A DNA stretch of 64,000 bases from Maricaulis sp047308265 (GTDB taxonomy: Bacteria > Pseudomonadota > Alphaproteobacteria > Caulobacterales > Maricaulaceae), in the NCBI RefSeq assembly GCF_047308265.1, contig NZ_JBKQWY010000003.1, positions 1 to 64,000 of the forward strand. The letters run 5' to 3'. Shown here piece by piece: positions 42,011-51,220 of the stretch. Numbering within the stretch: position 1 is the stretch's first letter; the number at the start of each line of letters is the position of its first letter. The position numbers were made by a program, and so were the translations under genes. The notes beneath the pieces were generated by a model. It was given only the letters and a program-made list of their open reading frames with translations, made no database searches and was not told where the DNA came from.

Positions 42011-42457
42011 ATGAGCGATCGTATTGAAACGCCGGAGATCATGAATTTGATCCCGCACCGCCATCCCTTCTTGCTGGTGGATGCGGCGGAAGACTATGTC
42101 GAACATGAATCCATCACGGGCATTAAGGCAGTGACCTATGATGAGCCCTTCTTTCCAGGTCATTTCCCGAATAATCCCGTGATGCCGGGCGTGTTGATGC
42201 TGGAAGCTCTGGCCCAAACCGGCGCGATCTTGATGTCCAAGACCCTGCAAGCCGACCCAGCCAAGGTGACGATTTTCTTTATGGGGTGTGAGAAGGTCAA
42301 ATTCCGCGCGCCCGTTCGTCCGGGCATGTTGCTGCGCATGCCGGTCCGGGTCGTGCTGGCCCGTCACGGGGTTTTCAAATTTAGCGGTGAAGTCCTGGCT
42401 GACGGTGTTCGTGCAGTTCAGGCCGAATTTTCTGCCAAGGCGGTTTTCCACGAATGA
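42011..42457 (+). CDS. fabZ: 3-hydroxyacyl-[acyl-carrier-protein] dehydratase FabZ
   Basis: FabZ (148 aa) dehydrates 3-hydroxyacyl-ACP in fatty acid elongation and competes with LpxA/LpxD for hydroxyacyl-ACP, hence its place between them. Hot-dog fold with active-site H51 (FFPGHFPNNP) and E65 (GVLMLEALAQ). The conserved opening PHRHPFLLVD is at 15-24. ATG 42011 gives the usual length. An in-frame GTG at 41969 would add 14 residues. lpxA overlaps the stop by 4 bp. Confidence 0.95.
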   Translation: MSDRIETPEIMNLIPHRHPFLLVDAAEDYVEHESITGIKAVTYDEPFFPGHFPNNPVMPGVLMLEALAQTGAILMSKTLQADPAKVTIFFMGCEKVKFRAPVRPGMLLRMPVRVVLARHGVFKFSGEVLADGVRAVQAEFSAKAVFHE

Positions 42458-43245
42458 GCACGATCAAGATCCACCCGCACGCCGTTGTCCATCCGTCCGC
42501 CCAGCTTGGTGACGGGGTCGAGATCGGTCCGTTCTGTACGGTGGGTGAGCATGTGGTCCTCAAGGACCGTGTTCGCCTGATTTCCAACGTTTCGATCGAT
42601 GGTCACACCACTGTCGGTGAAGATTGTGTGCTCTATCCTAATGTATCGATTGGCCATCCGCCCCAGGATTTCAAGTATCAGGGTGAGGAAACCACGCTCG
42701 TGCTGGGACAGCGCAATATCCTGCGTGAGGGCGTGACCATGCACCCGGGTACGGGCAAGGGCCGCGGCACAACGGTTGTGGGCGATGATTGTTATTTCAT
42801 GTGCAATACGCATGTGGCTCATGACTGCATCGTTGGAAACCGGGTCGTCTTCTCCAATCAGGCGGCGGCCGCTGGCATGGTCGAGATCGGAGATCACGTC
42901 ATTCTGGGTGGATATGCCGGTGTCCATCAATATGTGCGCGTAGGCCGACATGCCTTCCTCGGTGGCATGGCCAAAGTGGTGACGGACGTCATTCCCTATG
43001 GTTCAGTCAACGGGAATGAGGCCAAGCTGGCCGGCCTCAATGTGATCGGACTGAAACGCCGTGGCATGCCTCGCACCACCATTCGGGATCTGCGTTCGGC
43101 CTATCGCCTCCTGTTTGCCCAGGAAGGCACGTTCCAGGAGCGGATTTCCGATGCCGCGTCTCTTTATGGTGAGAATGAACCGGTGATGGAGATTGTCGAG
43201 TTCATCCGACAGGCGGCCAATCGCCCGATCTGCATGCCGGATTGA
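42454..43245 (+). CDS. lpxA: UDP-N-acetylglucosamine acyltransferase
   Basis: LpxA (263 aa) performs the first step of lipid A synthesis, O-acylating UDP-GlcNAc. It is a left-handed beta-helix made of hexapeptide repeats (IHPHAVVHPSAQLGDGVEIG at the start), with a C-terminal helical region. The catalytic His is H123 in NTHVAHDCIVGN. Full length. It overlaps fabZ by ATGA; lpxI starts 2 bp after the stop. Confidence 0.96.
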   Translation: MSTIKIHPHAVVHPSAQLGDGVEIGPFCTVGEHVVLKDRVRLISNVSIDGHTTVGEDCVLYPNVSIGHPPQDFKYQGEETTLVLGQRNILREGVTMHPGTGKGRGTTVVGDDCYFMCNTHVAHDCIVGNRVVFSNQAAAAGMVEIGDHVILGGYAGVHQYVRVGRHAFLGGMAKVVTDVIPYGSVNGNEAKLAGLNVIGLKRRGMPRTTIRDLRSAYRLLFAQEGTFQERISDAASLYGENEPVMEIVEFIRQAANRPICMPD

Positions 43246-43247
43246 TC

Positions 43248-44108
43248 ATGAGCGCACAACCAACAGGATGGACACGTCTGGGCATTATCGCCGGGGGAGG
43301 ACATCTGCCCCGGGAGATCGTGAATGCCATTGCGGATACCCGTCCCTTTGTGCTGCGGATCAACGGTGCCGCCGATGATGATTTCGCCGAGTTCGACGGT
43401 ATCACTGTTTCGATTGGCGAGATTGGCAAAGCCATCAAGGCCTTCAAGGAGGCGGGGTGCGACGGTGTGTGTTTTGCGGGCTATGTCACGCGTCCCAATC
43501 TGAAAACCCTGCGTGTGGACGGTGTTGGCGCACGACTGATGCCCAAAGTCCTCCTGGCGGCGCGCAAGGGTGATGATGCCTTGCTGCGCGTGATTCTGGA
43601 TGCGTTCGACAAGCATGATCTGCCAGTCCATGGTGCCGATGAGGTGCTGGCCCCGCTCAAGGTGGATGCGGGTGTGTTTGGGGCGATCCAACCCACTGAC
43701 GAGGTCTGGGAAGATGTGCGCAAGGCCGTGCATGTGGCCCAGACCATCGGGGCGCTGGATATCGGACAAGGAGCTGTCGTGTCTGGCGGTCTGGTGCTGG
43801 CACTCGAAGCACAGGAAGGCACGAATGCCATGCTGGATCGTGTTGCAACACTCGATCCGGTACTGCGTGGTACGGCTGAAGGGCAAAAGGCCGGCGTGAT
43901 CGCCAAAATGTCCAAACCGATCCAGGAGCGTCGTGTCGATCTGCCGACGGTCGGGCTGGAAACGGTTCGTCGGGTCGAGGCTGCTGGTCTTGCGGGCATT
44001 GCGATTGAAGCGGGAGGGGCTCTGGTCGTGGGACGCGAGCGCGTTCGTCAGGCCCTGGACGAAGCCGGTTTGTTTCTAGTGGGTGTGGAGCGCGAAACGG
44101 ATGTCTGA
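43248..44108 (+). CDS. lpxI: UDP-2,3-diacylglucosamine pyrophosphatase LpxI
   Basis: LpxI (286 aa, former DUF1009) hydrolyses UDP-2,3-diacylglucosamine to lipid X. It replaces LpxH, which is absent from many alphaproteobacteria; the Caulobacter enzyme is the model. The N-terminal domain is GRLGIIAGGGHLPRE-like LGIIAGGGHLPREIVNAI. The C-terminal catalytic domain carries IGQGAVVSGG-like DIGQGAVVSGGLVLALEAQEGTNAML and the acidic and glycine-rich ending TVGLETVRRVEAAGLAGIAIEAGG. ATG at 43248 is chosen over a TTG at 43242. It overlaps lpxB by 8 bp. Confidence 0.94.
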   Translation: MSAQPTGWTRLGIIAGGGHLPREIVNAIADTRPFVLRINGAADDDFAEFDGITVSIGEIGKAIKAFKEAGCDGVCFAGYVTRPNLKTLRVDGVGARLMPKVLLAARKGDDALLRVILDAFDKHDLPVHGADEVLAPLKVDAGVFGAIQPTDEVWEDVRKAVHVAQTIGALDIGQGAVVSGGLVLALEAQEGTNAMLDRVATLDPVLRGTAEGQKAGVIAKMSKPIQERRVDLPTVGLETVRRVEAAGLAGIAIEAGGALVVGRERVRQALDEAGLFLVGVERETDV

Positions 44109-45279
44109 TCCGGCCGATCCGAAACGGTTTGGACTATATCTTGTCGCCGCCGAACGGTCCGGTGACTTGTTGGGCGGCGGCCTGATCAAGGCGCTCAAGC
44201 AGTCGCCCGGCTATGTGTTCAATTTTGCCGGGGTCGGCGGACCCTCCATGGCGGACGAAGGGGTGGAGAGCCCCTTTGACATATCAGATCTGTCGATCAT
44301 CGGCCTCGTGGAAGGTGTGAAAGCCTATAACCGTGTCATTCGACGCGTGAAACAAACCGTCGCCGATATACTCGATAAACGCCCCGACATGGTCGTCCTG
44401 ATCGATAGTTGGGGCTTTACGCTCAGAGTGGCTCAACGTGTTCGCAAGCTGGCGCCTGAGATCAAGCTGGTCAAATATGTCGGACCGCAGGTGTGGGCGA
44501 CGCGGCCCGGGCGTGCCCGGACACTGGCCGCCGCTGTAGATCATCTGATGAGTATCCACTCCTTCGATGCGCCTTATTTCGAAAAGGCCGGGCTGCCCAC
44601 AACCTTTGTCGGTAATCCCACGTTTGAACGCGACGTAACCGGAGATGGTGCCGCGTTTCGTCAACGCCACGGGCTGGATGCCAACGACACGGTCATGCTC
44701 ACCCTGTTTGGTAGCCGGCCGTCAGAACTCTCGAGAATGTATGAGAGTTTTGCCCAAACCCTGAGTGAGATGAAGGCCCTCCATCCTGAGGTTCGACACA
44801 TCACCATTCTGGCGGGAACCATCGAACACACTGCCCGTGAGAGACTGGAACAGGATGAACGCCTGGCCCATCTCCTGGTTGTCGATGAAGATGAAAAACG
44901 CGACGCGTTTTCCGCCAGCGATCTAGCATTGGCCTGTTCGGGCACGGTAACCACTGAACTGGCCATGGCAGGGGTTCCTCATCTGGCCGCCTACAAGCTG
45001 GAACCCGTGACCTATTTCATCCTGGACACGTTCAAAGTGTTCAAGGCGCCCTATATTTCAATGGTCAACATCGCTGCGGATGAGGAATTGATCGGTGAAT
45101 TTCTGCAATCAGCCGCGGAACCCTCCGATTTGGTACCCGCACTCAGCGCGCTGGTTTCAGATAAAGAACGCCGGGCCAATCTGTCACGCCGCCTTATTGA
45201 GACAACAGACGGTATGCGCGGGGCAGGTCAGGCCAGCGAGCGGGCAGCCCGGACCGTCATAGACTTGCTCAATGCCTGA
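44101..45279 (+). CDS. lpxB: Lipid-A-disaccharide synthase
   Basis: LpxB (392 aa) is a GT-B-fold glycosyltransferase (family GT19) joining lipid X to UDP-2,3-diacylglucosamine. Family text: YLVAAERSGDLLGGGLI at the N-terminus (the usual AGExSGD motif reads AAERSGD), GGPSMADEGVES, VKYVGPQVWATRPGRARTL and ACSGTVTTELAMAGVPH. Full length. It is the last gene of the rpsB-to-lpxB series, followed by a terminator hairpin shared with the convergent gltA. Confidence 0.95.
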   Translation: MSDPADPKRFGLYLVAAERSGDLLGGGLIKALKQSPGYVFNFAGVGGPSMADEGVESPFDISDLSIIGLVEGVKAYNRVIRRVKQTVADILDKRPDMVVLIDSWGFTLRVAQRVRKLAPEIKLVKYVGPQVWATRPGRARTLAAAVDHLMSIHSFDAPYFEKAGLPTTFVGNPTFERDVTGDGAAFRQRHGLDANDTVMLTLFGSRPSELSRMYESFAQTLSEMKALHPEVRHITILAGTIEHTARERLEQDERLAHLLVVDEDEKRDAFSASDLALACSGTVTTELAMAGVPHLAAYKLEPVTYFILDTFKVFKAPYISMVNIAADEELIGEFLQSAAEPSDLVPALSALVSDKERRANLSRRLIETTDGMRGAGQASERAARTVIDLLNA

Positions 45280-45324
45280 CCGCCTGAACTGTTTCGGATT
45301 AGGTTACACAGCGTTTCATCTCCA

Positions 45325-45352
45325 CAAAAAAGGCCGCCCAAAGGGCGGCCTT
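45325..45352 (-). terminator. Terminator between lpxB and gltA
   Basis: A 10-bp perfect stem, AAGGCCGCCC (45330-45339) with GGGCGGCCTT (45343-45352), has an AAA loop. On the reverse strand it is followed by a five-T run (45325-45329), making a good terminator for gltA. On the forward strand the tail TTGTTC is weaker but may also serve lpxB. Confidence 0.82.
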
Positions 45353-45374
45353 GTTCGCGAGCTGTGACGCAAAA

Positions 45375-46682
45375 TCAGCGTGCCGACAGATCCACATAAT
45401 CGCGCGATTGTGCCCCTGTGAAGAGCTGGCGCGGACGGCCAATCTTCTGGGACGGATCCTCGATCATCTCGGACCACTGGGCGATCCAGCCGACGGTACG
45501 CGCCAGTGCGAAGAGCACCGTGAACATCTCTGTCGGGAAACCCATCGCTTTGAGCGTAATGCCCGAATAGAAATCGATGTTCGGGTAGAGCTTTTTCTCG
45601 ACGAAATACTCGTCTTCCAGAGCAATGCGCTCCAGCTCCATGGCCACCTGCAGCAGCGGCTCGTCGCGAACGTCCAGCTCGTCGAGCACCTGGTGGCAGG
45701 TCTCGCGCATGACTTTGGCGCGCGGATCGTAATTCTTGTAGACCCGGTGACCAAAACCCATCAGGCGGAACGGGTCGGACTTGTCTTTCGCGCGGGCGAC
45801 AAATTCCGGGATGCGATCCACGGAACCGATCTCCTGCAGCATGGTGAGGGCCGCTTCATTGGCGCCACCATGGGCCGGGCCCCACAGCGAGGCGATGCCC
45901 GCTGCGATACAGGCAAACGGATTGGCACCGGAAGACCCTGCCAGGCGGACCGTGGAGGTCGAGGCGTTTTGCTCGTGATCGGCGTGCAGGATGAAGATCT
46001 TGTCCATGGCCTTGGCCAGAACCGGATTGTCCTTGTAGTCCTCGGCCGGAACGGCAAAACACATGCGCAGGAAGTTGGAGGCATAATCCAGCTCGTTGCG
46101 CGGCGTGATGAAGGGCTGTCCGATCGCGTATTTGAAGGCCCGGGCCGCGATGGTCGGCATTTTCGCGATCATGCGGTGGCTGGCCACCGTGCGTGCCACC
46201 GGATCATTGATGTCCGTGGAGTCATGGTAGAAGGCCGACAGGGCGCCGACGGTTCCGACCATGATCGCCATAGGATGGGCGTCGCGGCGGAAACCGCGGA
46301 AAAACTGGTCAAACTGATCGTGCAGCATGGAGTGCCGACGGATCGTCCAGTCAAACTCTTCGAAATCTTTCGCAGACGGCAGTTCACCGTGCAGCAGGAG
46401 GTAGCAGACCTCGATGAAGTTGGATTTCTCGGCCAGCTGGTCAATCGGATAGCCGCGATAGAGAAGCGTGCCTTCATCACCATCGATATAGGTGATCTGG
46501 CTTTCACAGCTGCCGGTGGAAGTGAACCCCGGATCATAGGTGAACATGCCGGTCTCTTTGTAGAGCGCGCGGATGTCCATCACGTCCGGACCGAGTTCAC
46601 CGGAATACACCGGAAGATCGACCGTCTTACCGTTATACGTCAGTTGAGCCGTACCATTCGGCTTTGCTTTATTTTCCATCAT
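45375..46682 (-). CDS. gltA: Citrate synthase
   Basis: Type I citrate synthase (435 aa), the entry enzyme of the TCA cycle. Family marks: the N-terminal zinc/NADH-regulatory-like beta domain of the large Gram-negative form, SQITYIDGDEGTLLYRGYPIDQLAE, the active-site His in ILHADHEQNASTSTVRLAG, and MGFGHRVYKNYDPRA with the second His. Two ATGs are adjacent (46682 and 46679) with GGGGAG just upstream. It lies 23 bp downstream of gltX, so the two may be cotranscribed. Confidence 0.96.
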   Translation of the reverse strand: MMENKAKPNGTAQLTYNGKTVDLPVYSGELGPDVMDIRALYKETGMFTYDPGFTSTGSCESQITYIDGDEGTLLYRGYPIDQLAEKSNFIEVCYLLLHGELPSAKDFEEFDWTIRRHSMLHDQFDQFFRGFRRDAHPMAIMVGTVGALSAFYHDSTDINDPVARTVASHRMIAKMPTIAARAFKYAIGQPFITPRNELDYASNFLRMCFAVPAEDYKDNPVLAKAMDKIFILHADHEQNASTSTVRLAGSSGANPFACIAAGIASLWGPAHGGANEAALTMLQEIGSVDRIPEFVARAKDKSDPFRLMGFGHRVYKNYDPRAKVMRETCHQVLDELDVRDEPLLQVAMELERIALEDEYFVEKKLYPNIDFYSGITLKAMGFPTEMFTVLFALARTVGWIAQWSEMIEDPSQKIGRPRQLFTGAQSRDYVDLSAR

Positions 46683-46705
46683 GTCTCCCCATGAGGCATT
46701 GCCGG

Positions 46706-48106
46706 TCAGTGAGCCGGCGGGAATTGGTCCTGAATACGTGCCAGCGATTCATCACGGCCCAGGAAAGCCATGACGTGTGCCAGATCCGGAGCCTGGGCTC
46801 CGCCAGTCAGCGCCGCACGCAGGGGCTGACCGATTTTGCCGAAACCGACCTCTTCGGTTTCCGCGAATGCTTTCAAGGCCTCAGCCAAAAGGGGCTCGGT
46901 CCACTCTGCCAGCCCTTGCAAGAGGGTGTGCAGGCGGGTGAGGCGGTCTCGCGCCTCGTCATTGAGAGCCTTGGCCGGTTTTCCTTCAATCAGGAAAGGA
47001 CGGGATTTGATCAGAAAATAGCCCTGTGCGGCGATCTCTTCCAGTGTGGACGCGCGCGTTTTGAGCACGGGCATGGCCGCGAGATACCGATTGCGGATCA
47101 ATTCTGCGTCAGTTTCGCGGTTTTCGAATGCTTCGATGAACGGGCTTGCCAATTCCAGAAGGCGCTCATCATCAGCCGCTTCAATATGATGGGCATTCAC
47201 GTGCGCCATCTTGGAAAAATCGAGGCGTGCCGGGGCCTTGTTGAGACCGCCCAGTCCAAATGCGGCCTGGGCTTGATCATCGGTGAAAAACTCCTGGTCG
47301 CCATGGGACCAGCCCAGTCGCAACAGGTAATTGCGAAGACCTTCGGGCAGATAGCCCATATCGCGATAGGCCTCGACACCCAGTGCGCCATGGCGTTTCG
47401 ACAGTTTCTTGCCATCATCACCATGAATAAGCGGGATGTGGGCAAAGACCGGACGCTCCCAGCCCAAGGCGTCATAGATCTGGCACTGCCGACCGGCATT
47501 CACGAGGTGGTCATCGCCGCGAATGATGTGTGAAATTTCCATGTCGTGATCATCGACAACGACAGCAAGGTTATAGGTCGGGCTAGAATCACTGCGCAGC
47601 AGGATCAGATCGTCGAAATCCTTGGCCGCCCAGCGCACGTCGCCCTGAACCGCGTCGGAGAGGATCATGTCATCATCACTGGCGCGGAACCGCACGGTAA
47701 ACGGGGCATTCTCCGGAGCCTCGGAAGCATCCCGGTCGCGCCAGGGTGAGCGCAAGGCACGGCCGGCCTTGAACGCGTCATCGCGCAGCGCCTCGGTTTC
47801 GTCTGCTGTCAGAAAACATTTGAACGCCTTGCCGGTGTCCAGAAGATGCTGGGCAATCTCAACATGGCGCGGCGCATTGGCGTGTTGCGAGACAATCTCG
47901 CCATCACAGTCCAGGCCCAGCCAGTCCAGCCCGTCCTTGATCGCATCAATGGCGGCATCGGTCGAGCGTGCCCGGTCTGTATCTTCGATCCGCAGACGGA
48001 ATTCACCGCCATGGTGACGGGCAAACAGCCAGGAAAACAGGGCTGTGCGAGCGCCTCCAATATGAAGGAAGCCGGTCGGCGAAGGTGCGAAGCGAGTGCG
48101 GATCAT
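46706..48106 (-). CDS. gltX: Glutamyl-tRNA synthetase
   Basis: Class I aminoacyl-tRNA synthetase (466 aa). The HIGH-type motif is PSPTGFLHIGGARTALF (residues 8-24) and the KMSKS-type motif is KLSKR at 234-238. The C-terminal anticodon domain is all-helical. Alphaproteobacteria often carry two GluRS genes, one of which also charges tRNA-Gln for later amidation. Which role this copy plays cannot be told from the window. It is divergent from comEC with 111 bp between starts. Confidence 0.95.
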   Translation of the reverse strand: MIRTRFAPSPTGFLHIGGARTALFSWLFARHHGGEFRLRIEDTDRARSTDAAIDAIKDGLDWLGLDCDGEIVSQHANAPRHVEIAQHLLDTGKAFKCFLTADETEALRDDAFKAGRALRSPWRDRDASEAPENAPFTVRFRASDDDMILSDAVQGDVRWAAKDFDDLILLRSDSSPTYNLAVVVDDHDMEISHIIRGDDHLVNAGRQCQIYDALGWERPVFAHIPLIHGDDGKKLSKRHGALGVEAYRDMGYLPEGLRNYLLRLGWSHGDQEFFTDDQAQAAFGLGGLNKAPARLDFSKMAHVNAHHIEAADDERLLELASPFIEAFENRETDAELIRNRYLAAMPVLKTRASTLEEIAAQGYFLIKSRPFLIEGKPAKALNDEARDRLTRLHTLLQGLAEWTEPLLAEALKAFAETEEVGFGKIGQPLRAALTGGAQAPDLAHVMAFLGRDESLARIQDQFPPAH

Positions 48107-48217
48107 CAGTCTCTATTGCGATTGCGAATTTTTGCTGCAGTGCAGAAGGATGGGCGGTGTTAACATGAATGCGTTGTCAAACGCCAGAGGCCCGTATGTC
48201 ACACGCTGGAGGGCCCT

Positions 48218-50284
48218 GTGAACACACCGGAATCGGCGTTACACAAACCCCGCGTCCTGTCGGGTGTCAATCTGTTCTCCCGTTTTCGATCTCATGCTTT
48301 TGGCGTAGGCAGACCATTTGTCGGACTGGCCTGTGCCGGATTGCTGGGCTGTAGCCTGGCCCATATCCTGCCCGTCGACATAACCGGCATGTGGGGCTGG
48401 GGCGTGGTGGTGTCCAGTCTGGCACTGCTCGCCGTGCTGCATGCCAGCTGGCCTAGCCGGAAGCCTCGGGCGGTCATCGTCTTTATGGCCATGGTGTTGG
48501 TCTGGATAATGTGGGCCCAGAGCCGGATTCCTGACGTCTCCAATCTTCGATTTCGGGAGGGGCAGTCCATCGAGGTGACGGGCTGGATCGAAGGTCTGAG
48601 CCGGTCGGCCAATGGGCGTTTGCGCTGGCATGTGCGCACCGACACAGGCTGGATCCGGGTTCTGGCCTCCGAGGGAGTGGCGGAACCGGGCGACCGGGTA
48701 CGGGTGAGGGCCGTTTTGTTCACACCGGGACGACCCGTTGTACCCGGAGCCTATGATTCAGCCTTCCATGCCCGGTTTTCCGGTCTTCAGGCTTCCGGGT
48801 TTCGGCTTGAAAGCGCGATAACCGGACGTGAAACCGGGTTTGCGGCTGATCTTGTGCGTCTGCGTTATGGTCTTTCGGCTCATATTCAGCGCCGATTACC
48901 TGATGAAACGGGCGGGATTGCCGCCGCGCTCCTGACGGGCGACAGATCGGCCCTTGATCGCGATGTGATCGAGATTCTCAGATCCGGTGGACTGGGCCAT
49001 ATCCTGGCGATATCGGGGCTTCACATGGCCCTGCTGGCCGGCACCGTCTATGGCGTCGCGCGCCTGGTCGGTGCTGCTATACGGCCCTTTGGACGCGCCT
49101 TTGATGCACGTTATCCGGCCATCCTCTGCGCACTTGTCGCTGCCCTGGCCTATCTCGTGCTGACCGGAGCCAGCCTGCCGACACAGCGGGCGGTTATCAT
49201 GACCGCCTGTTTACTGGGCGCTGTTCTGGTCTCCCGGCGGGCTTTGTCCATGAATGCTCTGGGCCTAGCGTGTGTGATGATCCTGATCCTGGCGCCGCAC
49301 AGTGTGCTGTCAGTCGGTTTCCAAATGAGTTTTGCGGCCACCGGTGCCCTGATCCGGGCCTATGAACTGGCACGCCCGGTTGTTCAGGCCCGTCGCTGGC
49401 CGATTATCGTGACACTTCCCGGCGGTGTCGCCTTCACCAGCGCCATAGCCGGGAGTGCAACATCCGTCTTTTCGGCCTTTCATTTTCATCACCTCGCCAA
49501 GACCGGCTTTTTTGCCAATGTGCTAGTCATGCCGATCTTTTCCCTGATTGTGATGCCGGTCGGGTTTCTCGCCCTCGTCTTGATCCCGTTGGGATGGGAT
49601 GGCCCTGTATTCGAGGTGATGGGGTTTGGCTTGCGGCTGTGCCTGTCGTTCGCGCGATGGACCTCAGGGGGGGAGGGCGTTCTCATTCCCATCGCAGCCG
49701 CGCCTCCCTGGCTATTGGCCGGTTTGTCCGCATCTGTGGTCTGGTTTCTCGTCGTACGGGGGCTACGCGCCCTGATTGCGCCAAGCCTGGTCTTTCTCGT
49801 GAGTGTGATCATCTGGTTCGCCAGCACTCCTCCCCACCTGGTGATTACGGAAGAGGGCGTTATTGTGGCGCAGGAGGATGGAAATCTGTGGACCTCACAC
49901 CCTCGTCAGGGCCGTTTTGCGCGCCGGGTTTTTGCCGAGCGCGCTGCGGTGTCAGAGACCCTCAGTCCGGCGCCCCAGAGGTGTGACGCTTCAGGCTGCG
50001 TTTATTTCCTCGGCCAAATCCGGATTGCACGGCCGAGCGATATGTCTGTCTGGTTCGAGGACTGTGAACGGGCCGACATTCTGGTCCTGCCCCAATCCTT
50101 GCCGGACTGGCGGCGGCAGTCCTGTTCAGCCCGAATTATCGGCGTGGAGGAACGTGTGACGCAGGGCAGTCTGGCCCTGTGGATCCGCAATGACGACATC
50201 CGCGATCACGTCTGGGTCGAAGACACCCGGCGATACCGGATCTGGGCTGGAGCTGAAGAGCGAGGACGACACTCCGCTCAGTGA
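48218..50284 (+). CDS. comEC: ComEC/Rec2 family competence protein
   Basis: A 688-aa polytopic membrane protein resembling ComEC, the channel that takes single-stranded DNA across the inner membrane during natural transformation. It has an N-terminal DUF4131-like OB region (GQSIEVTGWIEGLSRSANGR) and the core competence domain with GIAAALLTGDRSALDRDVIEILRSGGLGHILAISGLHMALLAG. The C-terminal metallo-beta-lactamase nuclease domain of Bacillus ComEC is missing. The last 130 residues have no metal motif, as in many alphaproteobacterial homologues. Start GTG at 48218 with GGAGGG five bases upstream. It overlaps lexA by 7 bp, tail to tail. Confidence 0.9.
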   Translation: MNTPESALHKPRVLSGVNLFSRFRSHAFGVGRPFVGLACAGLLGCSLAHILPVDITGMWGWGVVVSSLALLAVLHASWPSRKPRAVIVFMAMVLVWIMWAQSRIPDVSNLRFREGQSIEVTGWIEGLSRSANGRLRWHVRTDTGWIRVLASEGVAEPGDRVRVRAVLFTPGRPVVPGAYDSAFHARFSGLQASGFRLESAITGRETGFAADLVRLRYGLSAHIQRRLPDETGGIAAALLTGDRSALDRDVIEILRSGGLGHILAISGLHMALLAGTVYGVARLVGAAIRPFGRAFDARYPAILCALVAALAYLVLTGASLPTQRAVIMTACLLGAVLVSRRALSMNALGLACVMILILAPHSVLSVGFQMSFAATGALIRAYELARPVVQARRWPIIVTLPGGVAFTSAIAGSATSVFSAFHFHHLAKTGFFANVLVMPIFSLIVMPVGFLALVLIPLGWDGPVFEVMGFGLRLCLSFARWTSGGEGVLIPIAAAPPWLLAGLSASVVWFLVVRGLRALIAPSLVFLVSVIIWFASTPPHLVITEEGVIVAQEDGNLWTSHPRQGRFARRVFAERAAVSETLSPAPQRCDASGCVYFLGQIRIARPSDMSVWFEDCERADILVLPQSLPDWRRQSCSARIIGVEERVTQGSLALWIRNDDIRDHVWVEDTRRYRIWAGAEERGRHSAQ

Positions 50285-50979
50285 TATTTGCGGATCAGCC
50301 CCACCAGCGTGCCCTGAACCTTTACACGTTCCGGGCCGAAAATGCGGGTTTCATACTCCGGATTGGCGGCCTCCAGGGCGATGGATCCGCCCTTCTTGCG
50401 CAGACGTTTGAGCGTGGCCTCTTCATCATCAACCAGAGCCACGACAATCGTGCCATTCTCGGCGGACTGGGCCTTTTTGATCAGGACCAGATCACCATCG
50501 AGAATGCCGGCCTCGATCATGGAATCGCCCTTGACCTCGAGCGCGAAATGCTCGCCGCCCTGGATCATGTCGGCGGGAACGGGAAGGCGGTCCGTTTCAT
50601 GCTGAATGGCCGCGATGGGCACACCGGCGGCAATCCGGCCCAGGATCGGGATGTCCACACTCGCATCAGATCCGGGCTCATCAACGGTTTTGCGCTGGAA
50701 GTCCGGGCGAACCACATTGCGGGTATCCTCGACCTGTTCGGTCTTCTGGGCCCCACGAACAGCATCTTCGGGAAGCTTGATGACTTCAAGCGCGCGAGCG
50801 CGATGAGCCAGGCGCCGGATAAAGCCGCGCTCTTCCAGAGCCGTGATCAGGCGGTGAACCCCTGATTTCGAGGCGAGGTTCAAGGCGCCTTTCATCTCGT
50901 CAAAAGAGGGAGACACGCCCGTATCTCGAATCCGCTCGTGAATGAACAGAAGAAGCTCGTGTTGTTTCCGCGTCAGCAT
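50278..50979 (-). CDS. lexA: LexA repressor
   Basis: The SOS master repressor (233 aa). The winged helix-turn-helix domain is at 1-65 (SFDEMKGALNLASKSGVHRLITALEERGFI). The self-cleavage site is A118-G119 (GRIAAGVPIAA), and the catalytic pair is S153 (KGDSMIEAGI) and K191 (EEATLKRL). The linker is longer than in E. coli, as usual in alphaproteobacteria. ATG 50979 starts MLTRKQHELL, the family N-terminus. It is controlled by its own operator at 51124-51138. RecA filaments would trigger cleavage and induce the regulon, including the SidA-like gene. Confidence 0.96.
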   Translation of the reverse strand: MLTRKQHELLLFIHERIRDTGVSPSFDEMKGALNLASKSGVHRLITALEERGFIRRLAHRARALEVIKLPEDAVRGAQKTEQVEDTRNVVRPDFQRKTVDEPGSDASVDIPILGRIAAGVPIAAIQHETDRLPVPADMIQGGEHFALEVKGDSMIEAGILDGDLVLIKKAQSAENGTIVVALVDDEEATLKRLRKKGGSIALEAANPEYETRIFGPERVKVQGTLVGLIRKYH

Positions 50980-51123
50980 GGCGCATTCCTTCCAGCCGGA
51001 CCCTGGTGCCATGGGAGTGGGCATGCCCCAAACCCTTGCGCCATCAGGGATTGTCCTGTCAGACCCTGCTCAGCCTGTGCGCATCAGTGCCGAAGCGCAC
51101 GGAACAAAGCAGGAATCACCTGT

Positions 51124-51152
51124 GTTCTACAAGTGTTCCGCACATCGGTCAA
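51124..51152 (-). promoter_or_regulatory. lexA promoter with embedded LexA box
   Basis: On the reverse strand, TTGACC (51152-51147) and TAGAAC (51129-51124) are 17 bp apart; the latter extends to TGTAGAAC, close to the GCTANAWC form of the -10. A perfect LexA operator GTTC-N7-GTTC (forward strand 51124-51127 and 51135-51138) covers the -10 and half the spacer. Binding there would exclude polymerase, giving autoregulation. The leader to the lexA ATG is about 140 nt. Nothing else recognisable lies in the 241-bp gap 50980-51220. Confidence 0.78.
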
Positions 51153-51220
51153 GCGAGGGGCTTTTGGTCCGGCGCGCGGCGGGGCACGTCCGGCGAATGC
51201 CATGGTCTAGCAGGCGTGTT

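Noticed and set aside
45351..46694. Forward-strand frame of about 447 codons
   Set aside because: It is antisense to gltA. Citrate synthase is complete and conserved, and the forward frame covers the terminator.
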